Of a DNA stretch of 64,000 bases, positions 9,776-19,350 are shown one piece after another. A program made the translations under genes and the position numbers. The notes below the pieces were generated by a model, which made no database searches, was not told the origin of the DNA, and saw nothing but the letters and a program-made list of their open reading frames with translations. The stretch lies in the NCBI RefSeq assembly GCF_011578045.1, contig NZ_CP049801.1, positions 1,922,001-1,986,000 on the forward strand. Direction: 5' to 3'. The stretch comes from Acinetobacter shaoyimingii. GTDB taxonomy: Bacteria > Pseudomonadota > Gammaproteobacteria > Pseudomonadales > Moraxellaceae. The first letter of the stretch is position 1. The number at the start of each line of letters is the position of its first letter.

Positions 9776-10885
9776 ATGGAAGAACAAACGACAATTGACT
9801 ATCGCCTGCTTGTCGACAATTTAACGACTGCGATACTTTTGGCCGACAAAAATTTAAATATTTTTTATCTAAATTCTTCTTGCGAGGCATTATTTGATGT
9901 CAGCTTGTTACGTGCATCGGGTCAGTCTGTATTAAATATACTTCAGTCACCTGATGATAGCTTTGACACTTACGAAGCGTTAACCAATACATTAACAACA
10001 GGTCAAACCTATACACGTCGTGAGGCATTGATCAGTGTCAACTTTAAAGACATGCATGTTGACTACTCCGTGGTGCGCTTAAACACAGGTAAAGAATATC
10101 ACCCACTTTTATTGATCGAGCTTAATCCAATCGATCGTATGCTCAAGATTTCCAAAGAAGAGAATCTTATTCAACAGCATCAAGTGGCTCGACAGCTGAT
10201 TCGAGGGGTTGCCCATGAAATTAAGAATCCATTGGGTGGCATTCGTGGTGCAACGCAATTGCTTGCACGCAGTTTAAATGACCCTCAATACAATGAATTT
10301 ACCGACATTATTATTAGTGAAGTTGATCGTTTAAGAAATCTAGCGGATACCATGCTCGGTTCACGCCAATTACCAAGTTATGAATGGGTCAACATTCATG
10401 AACCCCTTGAGCGTGTACGATCACTGATTGCCAACCAAACCAAGAAAAAAATTAAAATTACACGTGACTATGATTTGTCTTTGCCTTCGGTTAAAGCCGA
10501 TCGAGATCAACTGATTCAAGTAATGCTCAACATTTGTGCAAATGCTGTTCAAGCCATGACAGAAAATAAAGATTACTTTATTGAACAGCAACCTGAGCTG
10601 TTACTTAAAACACGTGTACAACGCCTAATCACAATCAATGGTGTACTCCATCGTTCTGTGATTCGAATCGACATCCAAGACAATGGTCCAGGCGTACCAG
10701 AAGACATCATAGAATCAGTGTTCTATCCTTTAGTCACTGGCCGAGCAAAAGGAACAGGCTTAGGTTTAAGTATTGCTCAAAATATTATGCATCAACATAA
10801 CGGAATGATTGAATGCCAATCCATTCCAGGAAAAACAGTCTTTAGCTTATATTTACCTTGGGAGTTAAACCATGACGCGAAATAA
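9776..10885 (+). CDS. glnL: Nitrogen regulation sensor histidine kinase NtrB
   Basis: Cytoplasmic kinase/phosphatase of the nitrogen two-component system; in the family it phosphorylates NtrC when PII signals nitrogen shortage. 369 residues: an N-terminal PAS domain (about 8-115), the phosphoacceptor H-box GVAHEIKNPLGG with His147, then an HATPase domain with DNGPGVP and GTGLGLSIAQN. No membrane segment is visible. AGGA lies 11 nt before the ATG. The stop overlaps the ntrC start by 14 nt, implying coupled translation. glnA is not adjacent, unlike in enteric bacteria. Confidence 0.95.
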   Translation: MEEQTTIDYRLLVDNLTTAILLADKNLNIFYLNSSCEALFDVSLLRASGQSVLNILQSPDDSFDTYEALTNTLTTGQTYTRREALISVNFKDMHVDYSVVRLNTGKEYHPLLLIELNPIDRMLKISKEENLIQQHQVARQLIRGVAHEIKNPLGGIRGATQLLARSLNDPQYNEFTDIIISEVDRLRNLADTMLGSRQLPSYEWVNIHEPLERVRSLIANQTKKKIKITRDYDLSLPSVKADRDQLIQVMLNICANAVQAMTENKDYFIEQQPELLLKTRVQRLITINGVLHRSVIRIDIQDNGPGVPEDIIESVFYPLVTGRAKGTGLGLSIAQNIMHQHNGMIECQSIPGKTVFSLYLPWELNHDAK

Positions 10886-12356
10886 AATTTGGGTGATTGA
10901 TGATGATCGCGCCATGCGCTGGGTTCTAGAAAAAACTTTTAAAGAAGAAGGTTTTGATGTGACCAGCTTTGAAGAAGCACAATCGGCTTTGGACCAACTG
11001 GCTGACGATGCACCTGATGTCATTCTGACTGATATTCGTATGCCGGGCATTGATGGCTTAACTTTTTTAGGCAAAGTGAAAGGAAGTTATCCCGACTTAC
11101 CTGTCATCATTATGACAGCACACTCTGATTTAGAATCTGCAGTGTCAAGTTACCAAACTGGTGCGTTTGAATATTTACCTAAACCCTTTGATATTGATGA
11201 AGCATTGGCATTGGTGAATCGTGCCATTATGCACATCAACAAACTTCAACAACAAGAATCTGCAAAAACTGTTCAACCGATTCAATCGACCGAAATTATT
11301 GGTGAGTCACCTGCAATGCAGGAAGTGTTTCGCGCCATTGGTCGTTTATCGCAATCTCACATTACTGTGCTAATTAATGGTGAGTCTGGCACAGGGAAAG
11401 AATTGGTTGCACATGCATTGCATCGACATTCACCTCGTAGCAGCAAGCCTTTTATTGCACTAAATATGGCAGCAATTCCGAAAGACTTGATCGAAACTGA
11501 GTTGTTTGGTCATGAAAAAGGCGCATTCACAGGTGCAAATTCACAGCGCCAAGGTCGCTTTGAACAAGCCAATGGCGGTACGCTATTTCTCGATGAAATT
11601 GGTGACATGCCATTTGAAACTCAAACGCGTTTATTGCGTGTTTTAGCCGATGGCGAGTTTTATCGTGTAGGCGGTCACATCCCTGTTCGTGTTGATGTAC
11701 GTATTGTAGCGGCAACACATCAAGATCTTGAAAAGCTAGTTCAAGACGGTCGCTTCCGTGAAGACTTGTACCATCGTTTAAACGTGATTCGCATTCATAT
11801 TCCAAAATTAGCACATCGCTCTGAAGATATTCCAATGCTTGCACAACACTTCTTGGCACGTGCAGGCAAAGAATTGAGCGTTAGTCCTAAAATTTTGCGT
11901 CCTGAAACCGTGGAATATATGCAACAGCTTCCATGGCAAGGCAACGTACGCCAGCTTGAAAATACCTGTCGCTGGCTTACAGTGATGATCACAGGTCGTG
12001 AAGTTTATCCTGAAGATTTACCAACTGAATTGAAACAAATTCCAATTCAAAAATCTGATGATGCAAATCCAGCGACAGCACATTCAGATCGAGTCATGAT
12101 TCAGCATTGGGATGAACTACTTAACCAATGGGCCATTCAAAAACTGAAAAATGGTGAAATGAAGTTACTGGATATTGCAACACCCATGTTTGAACGCACC
12201 TTGATTAATGCTGCACTACAACAAACACGTGGTCGCAAACGTCATGCTGCTGAACTTTTGGGTTGGGGACGCAATACATTGACTCGAAAACTCAAAGAGC
12301 TCGGTATGGATATTGCTGAAGATGACGAAGAGGAAATCGCCTCTTTAACAGATTAA
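10872..12356 (+). CDS. glnG: Nitrogen regulation response regulator NtrC (sigma-54 activator)
   Basis: 494-residue bacterial enhancer-binding protein. The receiver domain (1-120) has acidic residues DDD at 10-12, phospho-acceptor Asp54 and Lys104. The AAA+ domain has Walker A GESGTGKE (about 170-177), the sigma-54 contact loop GAFTGA (217-222) and Walker [10 protein letters not shown] Fis-type helix-turn-helix ends the protein ([20 protein letters not shown]). The GAFTGA loop shows that it can act on RpoN promoters. It is coupled to ntrB by a 14-nt overlap. A rho-independent terminator follows directly. Confidence 0.96.
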   Translation: MTRNKIWVIDDDRAMRWVLEKTFKEEGFDVTSFEEAQSALDQLADDAPDVILTDIRMPGIDGLTFLGKVKGSYPDLPVIIMTAHSDLESAVSSYQTGAFEYLPKPFDIDEALALVNRAIMHINKLQQQESAKTVQPIQSTEIIGESPAMQEVFRAIGRLSQSHITVLINGESGTGKELVAHALHRHSPRSSKPFIALNMAAIPKDLIETELFGHEKGAFTGANSQRQGRFEQANGGTLFLDEIGDMPFETQTRLLRVLADGEFYRVGGHIPVRVDVRIVAATHQDLEKLVQDGRFREDLYHRLNVIRIHIPKLAHRSEDIPMLAQHFLARAGKELSVSPKILRPETVEYMQQLPWQGNVRQLENTCRWLTVMITGREVYPEDLPTELKQIPIQKSDDANPATAHSDRVMIQHWDELLNQWAIQKLKNGEMKLLDIATPMFERTLINAALQQTRGRKRHAAELLGWGRNTLTRKLKELGMDIAEDDEEEIASLTD

Positions 12357-12368
12357 CTTTATATTGAA

Positions 12369-12398
12369 AAATAAAGCCTTTTAAAGGCTTTATTTTTT
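12369..12398 (+). terminator. Rho-independent terminator after ntrC
   Basis: Inverted repeat AATAAAGCCTTT / AAAGGCTTTATT followed by further T residues, 13 nt after the ntrC stop codon. Confidence 0.8.
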
Positions 12399-12441
12399 AT
12401 ATAGAACACTATGATCTATTACTCATTACTCTTTTGATTCT

Positions 12442-12465
12442 ATTCATGCCGAATTCAGCATGAAT
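12442..12465. repeat. Short inverted repeat at the 3' side of the membrane-protein gene
   Basis: Perfect 8-bp dyad ATTCATGC / GCATGAAT with an 8-nt loop, ending one base before the stop codon of the minus-strand gene at 12466. There is no T-run on either strand, so it is not a typical intrinsic terminator. Confidence 0.4.
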
Positions 12466-12882
12466 TCAGGATAGATGACGATTGGACACCAATTTTTTAT
12501 CGATAATCAAAGCAATGCAAATTAAAGCAACCAAAATTAGGGTGCTTATCATTGTACTTTGCAACTGAGCAGGAATGAGAATATACCTAAAACATAAACC
12601 ATAAATACAAAGTGATAAGAACAGCACAAGCATAGACTTTAAAAAAGATGCAAATGAGATATTCAACTCTTGTTTTTTATGATCAAGCTTGATCATAAAA
12701 ATACCCCAAGCAATACCACATATGATGCAAATCAGAAAAAGTAAATAATGAGAGCCAAAAGCAGGTGGCTTATATTCAATCCAACGTAAAATTGAAAAAA
12801 ATAAGGCCATGCTTAATCCCCAACCTAGACCACCATATATCAACATCCAATTGTTCTTGCCGCTCATAATTTCCACATTCAA
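12466..12882 (-). CDS. Hypothetical four-helix integral membrane protein
   Basis: I do not recognise a family. The 138-residue product has four hydrophobic segments (about residues 11-31, 43-63, 77-100 and 108-130) and a short basic tail, consistent with a small inner-membrane protein. Two starts are possible, ATG at 12882 and ATG at 12867; neither has a strong Shine-Dalgarno sequence. It is a single gene between the ntrC terminator (convergent) and the divergent secreted-protein pair at 13.1 kb. Confidence 0.6.
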   Translation of the reverse strand: MNVEIMSGKNNWMLIYGGLGWGLSMALFFSILRWIEYKPPAFGSHYLLFLICIICGIAWGIFMIKLDHKKQELNISFASFLKSMLVLFLSLCIYGLCFRYILIPAQLQSTMISTLILVALICIALIIDKKLVSNRHLS

Positions 12883-13112
12883 TCACCATAATGAAGAAGC
12901 ATATAAAAACAAGCAGATTATTTAAGTTGTCGTTTTATTAAACACGAGATAACCCAAAGTTTTATATAAAATTTAATATAAATAGTGAATCAATAATTTC
13001 ATTAACAATGACTCATTATTTGATTGATCATAGCCAACGAATTAAATCTTCTTTTTTTTCTTCGCTGTGTAGTTTATGCTCAATCAAAAATTACAACGTA
13101 CGACACACCACC

Positions 13113-13754
13113 ATGAAAAGAATATATTCGGCACTCGTATTGGCACTTGGCTTCTACCCAATCACGCTTTATGCAACAGTAGGTGGACCTGAACACGTTG
13201 ATATTTTGGGTGCCGACCCAGTAGATCAAAAAATTTATTTTTTGCGTCATTACAATGATGAATCTGGTCGATTACCGACCTTGTATTATTTTCTACTCAA
13301 TGGAAAATCACCTGAAAAACCCATAGAAGTTAAATCGATTTACACTAAAATGAATAGTCGAAACTATGAAGCAGCATCGCAAAAAACCTTAGATGAAATC
13401 GCAAAAATTCAAAAAAGATTAAAACCGATTGTTCCTGTGTCGAAACAAAACAGTCAATTGAAAATTATTCATCAAAATACCCAGCTTGGTCATTACTGGC
13501 TAAACGCACCTGAAGAAAAAGTGACAAAACAAACGGTTCAATATCAAATTTATAACCGCACCAATCGACAAAAGTTTCAAAGTGCAAAACAAAATTTGAT
13601 CAATTACCAAAACAAACCCATTCAAATAAATTATATTTATCAAACGCCTAAAAAAATGAAACAAGCTCAAATTGCAGTGATTCAATATTTAGGCATACCC
13701 ACAGAAACGGGTTATATTAAGGAAGATGCTGTATTATTAATACCACAAGAATAA
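13113..13754 (+). CDS. Hypothetical secreted protein, paralogue of the next gene
   Basis: Unknown function. The frame opens at 13008, but the ATG at 13113 gives a clean signal peptide (MKRIYSALVLALGFYPITLYA) and a 213-residue precursor, so I use it. The mature protein has no cysteine and is rich in Lys, Gln and Tyr. It shares two blocks with its downstream neighbour: VDILGADPVDQKIYFL versus LDILGYSPKTKNVYVF near the N-terminus, and GYIKEDAVLLIPQE versus GFYREESVLLIPKT at the C-terminus. The genes are 18 nt apart and probably form one operon. Export to the periplasm or beyond is inferred from the signal peptide. Confidence 0.7.
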   Translation: MKRIYSALVLALGFYPITLYATVGGPEHVDILGADPVDQKIYFLRHYNDESGRLPTLYYFLLNGKSPEKPIEVKSIYTKMNSRNYEAASQKTLDEIAKIQKRLKPIVPVSKQNSQLKIIHQNTQLGHYWLNAPEEKVTKQTVQYQIYNRTNRQKFQSAKQNLINYQNKPIQINYIYQTPKKMKQAQIAVIQYLGIPTETGYIKEDAVLLIPQE

Positions 13755-13772
13755 TCATAATCGAGATGTCAA

Positions 13773-14387
13773 ATGCGCACAATTTTATTACCAATTTTCA
13801 CTTTATTATTTTGCTTAAGTCACAGTAGCATCGCTTCAGCTCAACAATATTACAATGTTGATTTAGACATTCTCGGCTATTCTCCCAAAACAAAAAATGT
13901 GTATGTCTTTGAATCAAAGGTTCATAGCAATTCAGAGCAACATATTTATGCTCACAATCTAAAAGATAAGGAATTGAAGCAACCCTTAGGTACTGCAAAA
14001 TACCTAGAGATCCATGATGCGAAACATTTCAGTCAAACACTGATGACACTCAAAAAAGAGCTAAAAAAATTACAACCTTTAGATTTCAACACACTCAAAA
14101 TTGATGTCTTAGCGCAAAATTCTTCACAGCATGACGATACTGCTCAATTCAGTACAATTTATACCACCCAATTTATGATTTCCACGGAAAAGTTTCAAAC
14201 GACTCCTCAAAATCTTATTCACTATTCAACTGATATCAAACTTAAACAAGCTTATCTACTCCCCGACAATAAAGGAATCATCGCTACATTTAGCTCACTC
14301 GCCTATCCTTTTGATTCAGGCTTTTATCGCGAAGAAAGCGTGTTATTAATTCCTAAAACCACATTCAAAACTGTTGTCTTGAAATAA
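13773..14387 (+). CDS. Hypothetical secreted protein, paralogue of the previous gene
   Basis: 204 residues with a signal peptide (cleavage likely after ASA at residue 23). Of unknown function, it resembles the preceding product in the N-terminal LDILGYSP block and the C-terminal VLLIPK block while the middle has diverged, which indicates an old tandem duplication. It is cotranscribed with the preceding gene by spacing (18 nt). A perfect AT-rich dyad lies 46 nt downstream. Confidence 0.7.
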   Translation: MRTILLPIFTLLFCLSHSSIASAQQYYNVDLDILGYSPKTKNVYVFESKVHSNSEQHIYAHNLKDKELKQPLGTAKYLEIHDAKHFSQTLMTLKKELKKLQPLDFNTLKIDVLAQNSSQHDDTAQFSTIYTTQFMISTEKFQTTPQNLIHYSTDIKLKQAYLLPDNKGIIATFSSLAYPFDSGFYREESVLLIPKTTFKTVVLK

Positions 14388-14433
14388 ATATTTAGTTTTC
14401 GAAAAAAATATTACATAAAAACTTTAAAATCGG

Positions 14434-14456
14434 AGATTTAAATTTTATTTAAATCT
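14434..14456 (+). repeat. Perfect 10-bp inverted repeat downstream of the secreted-protein pair
   Basis: AGATTTAAAT / ATTTAAATCT with a 3-nt loop. It could stabilise or end the upstream mRNA, but there is no long T-run after it. Confidence 0.45.
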
Positions 14457-14594
14457 TTCACCAATTGAGCAATCTCCTTTTCCTGAAAAGGTGCTTTTGT
14501 TATGAGTTTTACAATTGAAATTTCACGACTCAACACTTTCTTAACGATAAAAATAACATATCAGTTATGGTTATTTTTTGAATGATTTCTAATT

Positions 14595-14629
14595 AAAAAA
14601 CGCCCAATGAGATTCATCAGACGTTTTTA
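14595..14629 (-). terminator. Rho-independent terminator of prpBC
   Basis: On the minus strand a stem of about 10 bp (CGTCTGATGA / TCATTGGGCG, using G-U pairs) with a 3-nt loop is flanked by A-run and T-run. It lies about 60 nt after the prpC stop. Confidence 0.65.
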
Positions 14630-14686
14630 TTTCAATTTTTTATCTTAAATGTATAGGAAATATCAGATGATATTTCTGCTAACAGA

Positions 14687-15823
14687 TTAAGCTGCAGTAC
14701 GCTGCTCAATTGGAACAACTTTGCGTAATTCAGGGCCAGTATAATCCGCACTTGGACGAATAATACGATTATCTGCACGTTGCTCCATCACATGTGCTGC
14801 CCAACCTGTTACACGTGACATCACAAAAATAGGGGTAAACAGTTTGGTTGGAATACCCATAAAGTGATACGCAGATGCATGGAAGAAATCAGCATTACAG
14901 AACAATTTCTTTTCACGCCACATTACTTCTTCACAGCGTACAGACACTGGATAAAGTACAGTATCCCCTACATCTTTTGCTAAACGCTCAGACCAAATTT
15001 TAATAATACCATTACGTGGATCATTATCTTTATAGATGGCATGACCAAAGCCCATGATTTTTTCTTTGCGCTCAAGTTTGCCCAGCATTTCACGTTCAGC
15101 TTCTTCTGGTGATGTCCAATTTTCAATCATTTCCATCGCAGCTTCATTCGCACCACCATGCAAAGGACCACGAAGTGAACCAATTGCACCGGTAATACAT
15201 GAATGCATGTCTGAAAGTGTTGAAGCACACACACGCGCAGTAAATGTAGATGCGTTAAACTCATGCTCTGCATACAGAATAAGCGATACATTCATTACTT
15301 GTTCATGCAACTCATTTGGTTTTTCACCTCGAAGTAAATGCAAGAATTGAGCACCAATTGAATCATCATCTGTATTTTCTTCGATACGTACACCATCATG
15401 GCTAAAACGATACCAATAGCAAATGATCGCAGGCAATGTCGCTAAAATACGGTCTGCAACATCTTGCTGTTCATCAAATGATTTTTCAGTCTCAATATTA
15501 CCAAGCATTGAAACACCTGTACGCATCACATCCATTGGATGAGAATCCGCTGGAATACGTTCAAGCACTTCTTTCAACGCTTGTGGTAAAGCACGTAGAG
15601 ATTTAAGTTTCGCTTTATAGATTTGAAGCTGTTCAGCCGTTGGTAGTTCACCAAAGAAGATTAAATAAGCAACCTCTTCAAATTGACAGTTTTCAGCCAA
15701 GTCCTGTACATCATAACCACGGTAGGTTAAGCCTGCACCACTTTTGCCCACTGTTGATAGTGCTGTTTTACCTGCCACTTGACCGCGCAGACCAGCGCCT
15801 GTAAGTACTTTTCCTTCAGCCAT
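14687..15823 (-). CDS. prpC: 2-methylcitrate synthase PrpC
   Basis: Condenses propionyl-CoA with oxaloacetate to 2-methylcitrate, the entry of the methylcitrate cycle for propionate use. 378 residues with the short citrate-synthase layout. Motifs include SGAGLTYRGYDVQDLAE near the N-terminus, GSLRGPLHGGANEAAMEM, GFGHAIYKDNDPR (active-site His) and an SVRCEEVM stretch. The length and N-terminal pattern fit PrpC better than the longer hexameric GltA. It follows prpB by 4 nt, and a terminator follows it. No acnD, prpF or prpD is next to it in this window. Confidence 0.92.
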   Translation of the reverse strand: MAEGKVLTGAGLRGQVAGKTALSTVGKSGAGLTYRGYDVQDLAENCQFEEVAYLIFFGELPTAEQLQIYKAKLKSLRALPQALKEVLERIPADSHPMDVMRTGVSMLGNIETEKSFDEQQDVADRILATLPAIICYWYRFSHDGVRIEENTDDDSIGAQFLHLLRGEKPNELHEQVMNVSLILYAEHEFNASTFTARVCASTLSDMHSCITGAIGSLRGPLHGGANEAAMEMIENWTSPEEAEREMLGKLERKEKIMGFGHAIYKDNDPRNGIIKIWSERLAKDVGDTVLYPVSVRCEEVMWREKKLFCNADFFHASAYHFMGIPTKLFTPIFVMSRVTGWAAHVMEQRADNRIIRPSADYTGPELRKVVPIEQRTAA

Positions 15824-15827
15824 TTTT

Positions 15828-16712
15828 TTAATGCTCCTGCTTAAATAATTTATCTAAGGTATTTTCAAAAGTGTGATAATCCAAGAATTCATACAACTCT
15901 TTACGTTGTTGCATAATGTCTAAAACATTCACTTGAGTTCCTTCTTTACGAACAGAACGCATAACTTCTAAAGCAGCTTTTTGCATCGCACGAGTTGCTG
16001 ACAATGGATAAAGCACCATTGCAATCCCTTGTTCAGCAAGTTCTTCTGTAGTGTAATATGGCGTATCACCAAACTCAGTAATATTTGCCAAAACAGGCAC
16101 ACCCACAGCATCACATACTGTTTTATACATGGTAATGTCAGTCATTGCTTCTGCAAAAATAGCATCTGCACCCGCTTCCACACATGCGCAAGCACGGTCG
16201 ATCACTGCACTTAAACCTTCTTTTTGCAACGCATCCGTACGTGCCATAACCACAAAATCAGAATCTGTTTTTGCATCTACAGCCGCTTTAATCCGATCAA
16301 CCATTTCTTGTTGTGACACGATTTCTTTATTTGGACGATGCCCACAACGCTTTTGCGCCACTTGATCTTCAATATGAACAGCAGCAGCACCCGCAGCAGT
16401 CATTTGCTTGATTGCACGTGCAATATTAAAAGCACCACCCCAGCCAGTATCGATATCGACCAATAAGGGAGTATCTACACGTTCAGTGATACGACGTACA
16501 TCTTCAAGAACATTGTCTAAGCTGGTCATACCCAAATCTGGAAGTCCATAGGAATAATTGGCAACACCCGCACCAGACAAATAAATCGCTTTATATCCCA
16601 CCTGCTTCGCCATCATGGCTGCATAGGCATTTACAGTACCCATGATTTGAAGTGGCTTTTCAACTTCCAATGCTTGTCTAAATCTTAAGCCTGCAGACGT
16701 TAATTTTGTCAT
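15828..16712 (-). CDS. prpB: 2-methylisocitrate lyase PrpB
   Basis: Splits 2-methylisocitrate to succinate and pyruvate, the last step of the methylcitrate cycle. The 294 residues are the usual length. Isocitrate-lyase-superfamily motifs include [25 protein letters not shown], the catalytic KRCGHRPNK loop and ARTDA. It is the first gene of the two-gene prpB-prpC unit. The divergent TetR-type gene begins 233 bp away with a palindrome in between, so that regulator may control it. Confidence 0.93.
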   Translation of the reverse strand: MTKLTSAGLRFRQALEVEKPLQIMGTVNAYAAMMAKQVGYKAIYLSGAGVANYSYGLPDLGMTSLDNVLEDVRRITERVDTPLLVDIDTGWGGAFNIARAIKQMTAAGAAAVHIEDQVAQKRCGHRPNKEIVSQQEMVDRIKAAVDAKTDSDFVVMARTDALQKEGLSAVIDRACACVEAGADAIFAEAMTDITMYKTVCDAVGVPVLANITEFGDTPYYTTEELAEQGIAMVLYPLSATRAMQKAALEVMRSVRKEGTQVNVLDIMQQRKELYEFLDYHTFENTLDKLFKQEH

Positions 16713-16821
16713 ATCCCTTTTCCACAGTATTTCTATAATTATCGAAATCTGAGTATACCCAGATTTTTTTTCACTGAAATGACCTTTTAGGTTTTTTACT
16801 CTAAAACTTTAGTCATATAAA

Positions 16822-16835
16822 AATGAATATTCATT
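16822..16835. promoter_or_regulatory. Candidate operator between prpB and the TetR-family gene
   Basis: Perfect 14-bp palindrome AATGAATATTCATT in the shared intergenic region, followed by a further TCATT-like half. Its length and symmetry suit a TetR-family dimer. Assignment to the adjacent regulator is inference. Confidence 0.45.
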
Positions 16836-16900
16836 CATTTTTTTACAATTTATCACGATTTGATTAATCTGACTGAGCAATGCATTAGTATGGACAAGTT

Positions 16901-16909
16901 TGCTATAAT
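16901..16909 (+). promoter_or_regulatory. Extended -10 promoter of the TetR-family gene
   Basis: TGCTATAAT is a perfect extended -10 element, 36 nt before the start codon. No good -35 is seen, as allowed for extended -10 promoters. Confidence 0.55.
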
Positions 16910-16944
16910 CAATTTAATAAAACTGGAGTGAACTCACTATCACT

Positions 16945-17598
16945 ATGCTCAATGAATTGGATCAATGTAAAGCTACAGTATGCGATATTCCACAGACACG
17001 TCGTGGTCAAGAACGTCGTTTGGCGCTTTTATTGAGTGCAACCACGCTATTTCTAGAACGTGGTTATGATGCTGTGAGCTTAGATGATGTTGTTCAACAT
17101 GCTGGAGGTTCTAAGGCTTCAATTTATAAATATTTTGGGAGTAAAGAAGGACTCTTTACAGCAATATGTGATTACCGCCGTAATTTATTTTTCCAAGACA
17201 TTTGCTCCACATATTTAAATGAATCGGAAAATTTGAGAACTTATTTAATTACTACGCTTTTCAACTTTTATAACCATCTAAGAAAAGCAGAAAATATCGC
17301 ATTTTTACGTCTCATTATCGAGCAAACCCAAAGAAGCACTGAACTCGCGTCATATATTCATGAACAAGGTCCTAAACAGATTCAATCCGCCATTGCCAAT
17401 GCTTTAGAAAATGCAAATAAAAACGGGCTTCTTTGTTGTGAAAATCCACTTTATTCCGCAAAATTATATTTCGGTATCTTAAGAGATTTGGAATGGCGTA
17501 TTTTAATGAATATACCAATCACCGAGTCAGATCAAGAAATCACCAACTATGTGAGTTATTGTGTAGATCGCTTCTTAGACGGTCACCAAAAACGCTAG
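16945..17598 (+). CDS. TetR/AcrR-family transcriptional regulator
   Basis: 217 residues. The N-terminal helix-turn-helix (about 20-65) has the family pattern TLFLERGYDAVSLDDVVQHA and ASIYKYFGSKEGLF. The C-terminal half is helical and resembles AefR-type ligand domains, with a conserved RLIIEQTQR stretch. It is divergent from prpBC, separated by a region with a 14-bp palindrome. Repression of prpBC or of itself is plausible; the effector is not readable from sequence. Alternatively it controls an unlinked target. Confidence 0.85.
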   Translation: MLNELDQCKATVCDIPQTRRGQERRLALLLSATTLFLERGYDAVSLDDVVQHAGGSKASIYKYFGSKEGLFTAICDYRRNLFFQDICSTYLNESENLRTYLITTLFNFYNHLRKAENIAFLRLIIEQTQRSTELASYIHEQGPKQIQSAIANALENANKNGLLCCENPLYSAKLYFGILRDLEWRILMNIPITESDQEITNYVSYCVDRFLDGHQKR

Positions 17599-17712
17599 TT
17601 TTTTTGCAATTCTTTGCACTTATAGTATATTAGTCGATTCTCAATTTTTCACTAACCAACAATCAATTGCTTGTCGATGTATTGTCGGCATTACAATTAT
17701 TGTGGAGTAACC

Positions 17713-18633
17713 ATGGCTCTACGACATTTTCTTACTTTACGAGATCTCTCAACAGCAGAACTAAACCGTATTATCGAGCGTGCGCAAGAACTCAAGCGTA
17801 TGCAGCACAACAATGAGATTTTCCAACCATTCGTTGGTAAAGTAATGGGAATGATCTTCGAAAAATCGAGCACACGTACTCGTGTATCATTCGAAGCAGG
17901 TATGACCCAATTTGGTGGTAGCGCAATTTTCCTATCATCTCGTGATACACAACTTGGTCGTGGTGAACCGATCGAAGATTCTGCACGTGTGATTTCAAGC
18001 ATGCTTGACGTTGTGATGATCCGTACCTTCGGCCATGACATCGTGACTCGTTTTGCTGAATACTCTAAAGTTCCTGTGATTAATGCATTAACTGATGACC
18101 ACCACCCTTGCCAATTGCTTGCAGATGTACAAACATTTGTTGAGCACCGCGGCTCAATTGAAGGTAAAACCGTAGCTTGGATTGGTGATGGCAATAATAT
18201 GTGTAATTCATACATTGAAGCTGCACATATGTGGGGCTTTAAGTTAAAGATCGCCTCTCCAAAAGGCTATGAACCAAAGCCTGAATTTTTATCTGAATTT
18301 GCTCACTGTGTAGAACTTGTCAATTCAGCTGAAGATGCTGCAGTCAATGCTGACCTTATCGTGACAGATGTTTGGGCGAGCATGGGGCAAGAAGAAGAAC
18401 AAAAAATCCGTGAAAAAGCATTTGCTGATTATCAAGTCAACGAACGCCTTATGGATTTAGCACACCCTGATTGTTTATTTATGCACTGCCTACCTGCTCA
18501 CCGTGGTGAAGAAATTTCTGAAAATCTTCTTGAACACAAAAATGCTGTGGTTTGGGATGAAGCAGAAAATCGCTTACACGCCCAAAAAGCATTGGTTGAA
18601 TTTTTAATCAATGAGAATCTAAAAAAAGATTAA
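17713..18633 (+). CDS. argF: Ornithine carbamoyltransferase
   Basis: Makes citrulline from ornithine and carbamoyl phosphate in arginine biosynthesis. The start at 17713 gives MALRHFLTL and 306 residues and has GGAG 6 nt upstream; the frame extends 14 codons further, which I reject. The carbamoyl-phosphate motif SSTRTR is at residues 52-57, then HPCQLLAD near 130 and the ornithine-site motif [10 protein letters not shown] near 262. The gene stands alone; argC is 5 kb away on the other strand. A strong terminator follows. Confidence 0.96.
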   Translation: MALRHFLTLRDLSTAELNRIIERAQELKRMQHNNEIFQPFVGKVMGMIFEKSSTRTRVSFEAGMTQFGGSAIFLSSRDTQLGRGEPIEDSARVISSMLDVVMIRTFGHDIVTRFAEYSKVPVINALTDDHHPCQLLADVQTFVEHRGSIEGKTVAWIGDGNNMCNSYIEAAHMWGFKLKIASPKGYEPKPEFLSEFAHCVELVNSAEDAAVNADLIVTDVWASMGQEEEQKIREKAFADYQVNERLMDLAHPDCLFMHCLPAHRGEEISENLLEHKNAVVWDEAENRLHAQKALVEFLINENLKKD

Positions 18634-18651
18634 GCAACATTTTTTAGATTT

Positions 18652-18677
18652 AAAAAAGCACCTCAGGGTGCTTTTTT
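18652..18677 (+). terminator. Rho-independent terminator after argF
   Basis: GCACC / GGTGC stem extended by an A-run and T-run on either side, 18 nt after the argF stop; symmetrical, so it can act on both strands. Confidence 0.85.
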
Positions 18678-18725
18678 CATGGATTCATGTTAATAATAAA
18701 ACCATAAATAATTTATGTGATTCTT

Positions 18726-19196
18726 ATGCGCTCAAATACTCTATTCTTCGCTGCTTTCAGCCTAATCTCGACCTCAATACATTGCGCTCATGCATCAGAA
18801 CTTGATCAATTTCTTATTGAAAAAAAGATCATTCAGCAGGATTATAAAATTGCAAATAAAACAGCGCTCAATGAAATTTTAAAATCCATTAGTGTTGAAG
18901 ATTCACGTGTTATGCCCTATCAGCTTGATCAAAATACACTTCTAGAAAAAATTGAGCTTTATGCAGATCATCTCAATCTTCAAGGTCGCATTACCACTCC
19001 AGACTTTGCTCAATTTATTCAAAATATCGGTGAGAAAAAATTTAAATCTTCAATACAGCATAATTTAATTCAAAATTGCGACCAGCTTTTTGAGCATCAT
19101 TTTCAACGTTCAAATCCTTATACCGTCAATATCACATTGAGTTCAACGCTCAAAAATTACAGCTTCAAAATTAAAAATAGTGAATGTAAATTTTGA
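18726..19196 (+). CDS. Hypothetical secreted protein
   Basis: No family recognised. The frame opens with GTG at 18717; the ATG at 18726 gives MRSNTLFFAAFSLISTS and a signal peptide probably cut after AHA (residue 24), leaving about 132 mature residues. Two cysteines remain near the C-terminus (in QNCDQLFE and the final SECKF), which could form a disulfide in the periplasm. No good Shine-Dalgarno sequence is visible. It is a single gene downstream of the argF terminator. Confidence 0.6.
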   Translation: MRSNTLFFAAFSLISTSIHCAHASELDQFLIEKKIIQQDYKIANKTALNEILKSISVEDSRVMPYQLDQNTLLEKIELYADHLNLQGRITTPDFAQFIQNIGEKKFKSSIQHNLIQNCDQLFEHHFQRSNPYTVNITLSSTLKNYSFKIKNSECKF

Positions 19197-19321
19197 TCGT
19201 TGCTTAAATTGAAAAGCTTTGATTAAAAAACCTTGATTAAAAAGAAAAACCTAGATTCATTAGGTCTTAGATATATACATGCTTAAATGAATAGACACTT
19301 AAATGGACAGACTGATACGCG

Positions 19322-19338
19322 AGGTTTAATTTAAACCT
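19322..19338. repeat. 17-bp palindrome downstream of ynfA-like gene
   Basis: AGGTTTAA-T-TTAAACCT, a perfect dyad around a single base, just outside a second larger hairpin (19351-19392). Confidence 0.45.
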
Positions 19339-19350
19339 GCATATGTTAGC

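Larger units (their letters stand above)
14388..14686. other. Intergenic region between the secreted paralogue and prpC
   Basis: About 300 bp between converging genes with no recognisable coding frame. It holds a perfect AT-rich dyad (14434-14456), a second hairpin CCTTTTC / GAAAAGG (14476-14491) and the prpC-side terminator (14595-14629). Confidence 0.5.

Noticed and set aside
13008-13112. Upstream start of the secreted paralogue at 13.1 kb
   Set aside because: The extension would bury the signal peptide; the ATG at 13113 gives a normal one.
16927-16938. Short dyad AGTGAACTCACT near the TetR start as operator
   Set aside because: Only 5-bp arms; the 14-bp palindrome at 16822-16835 is a much better candidate.
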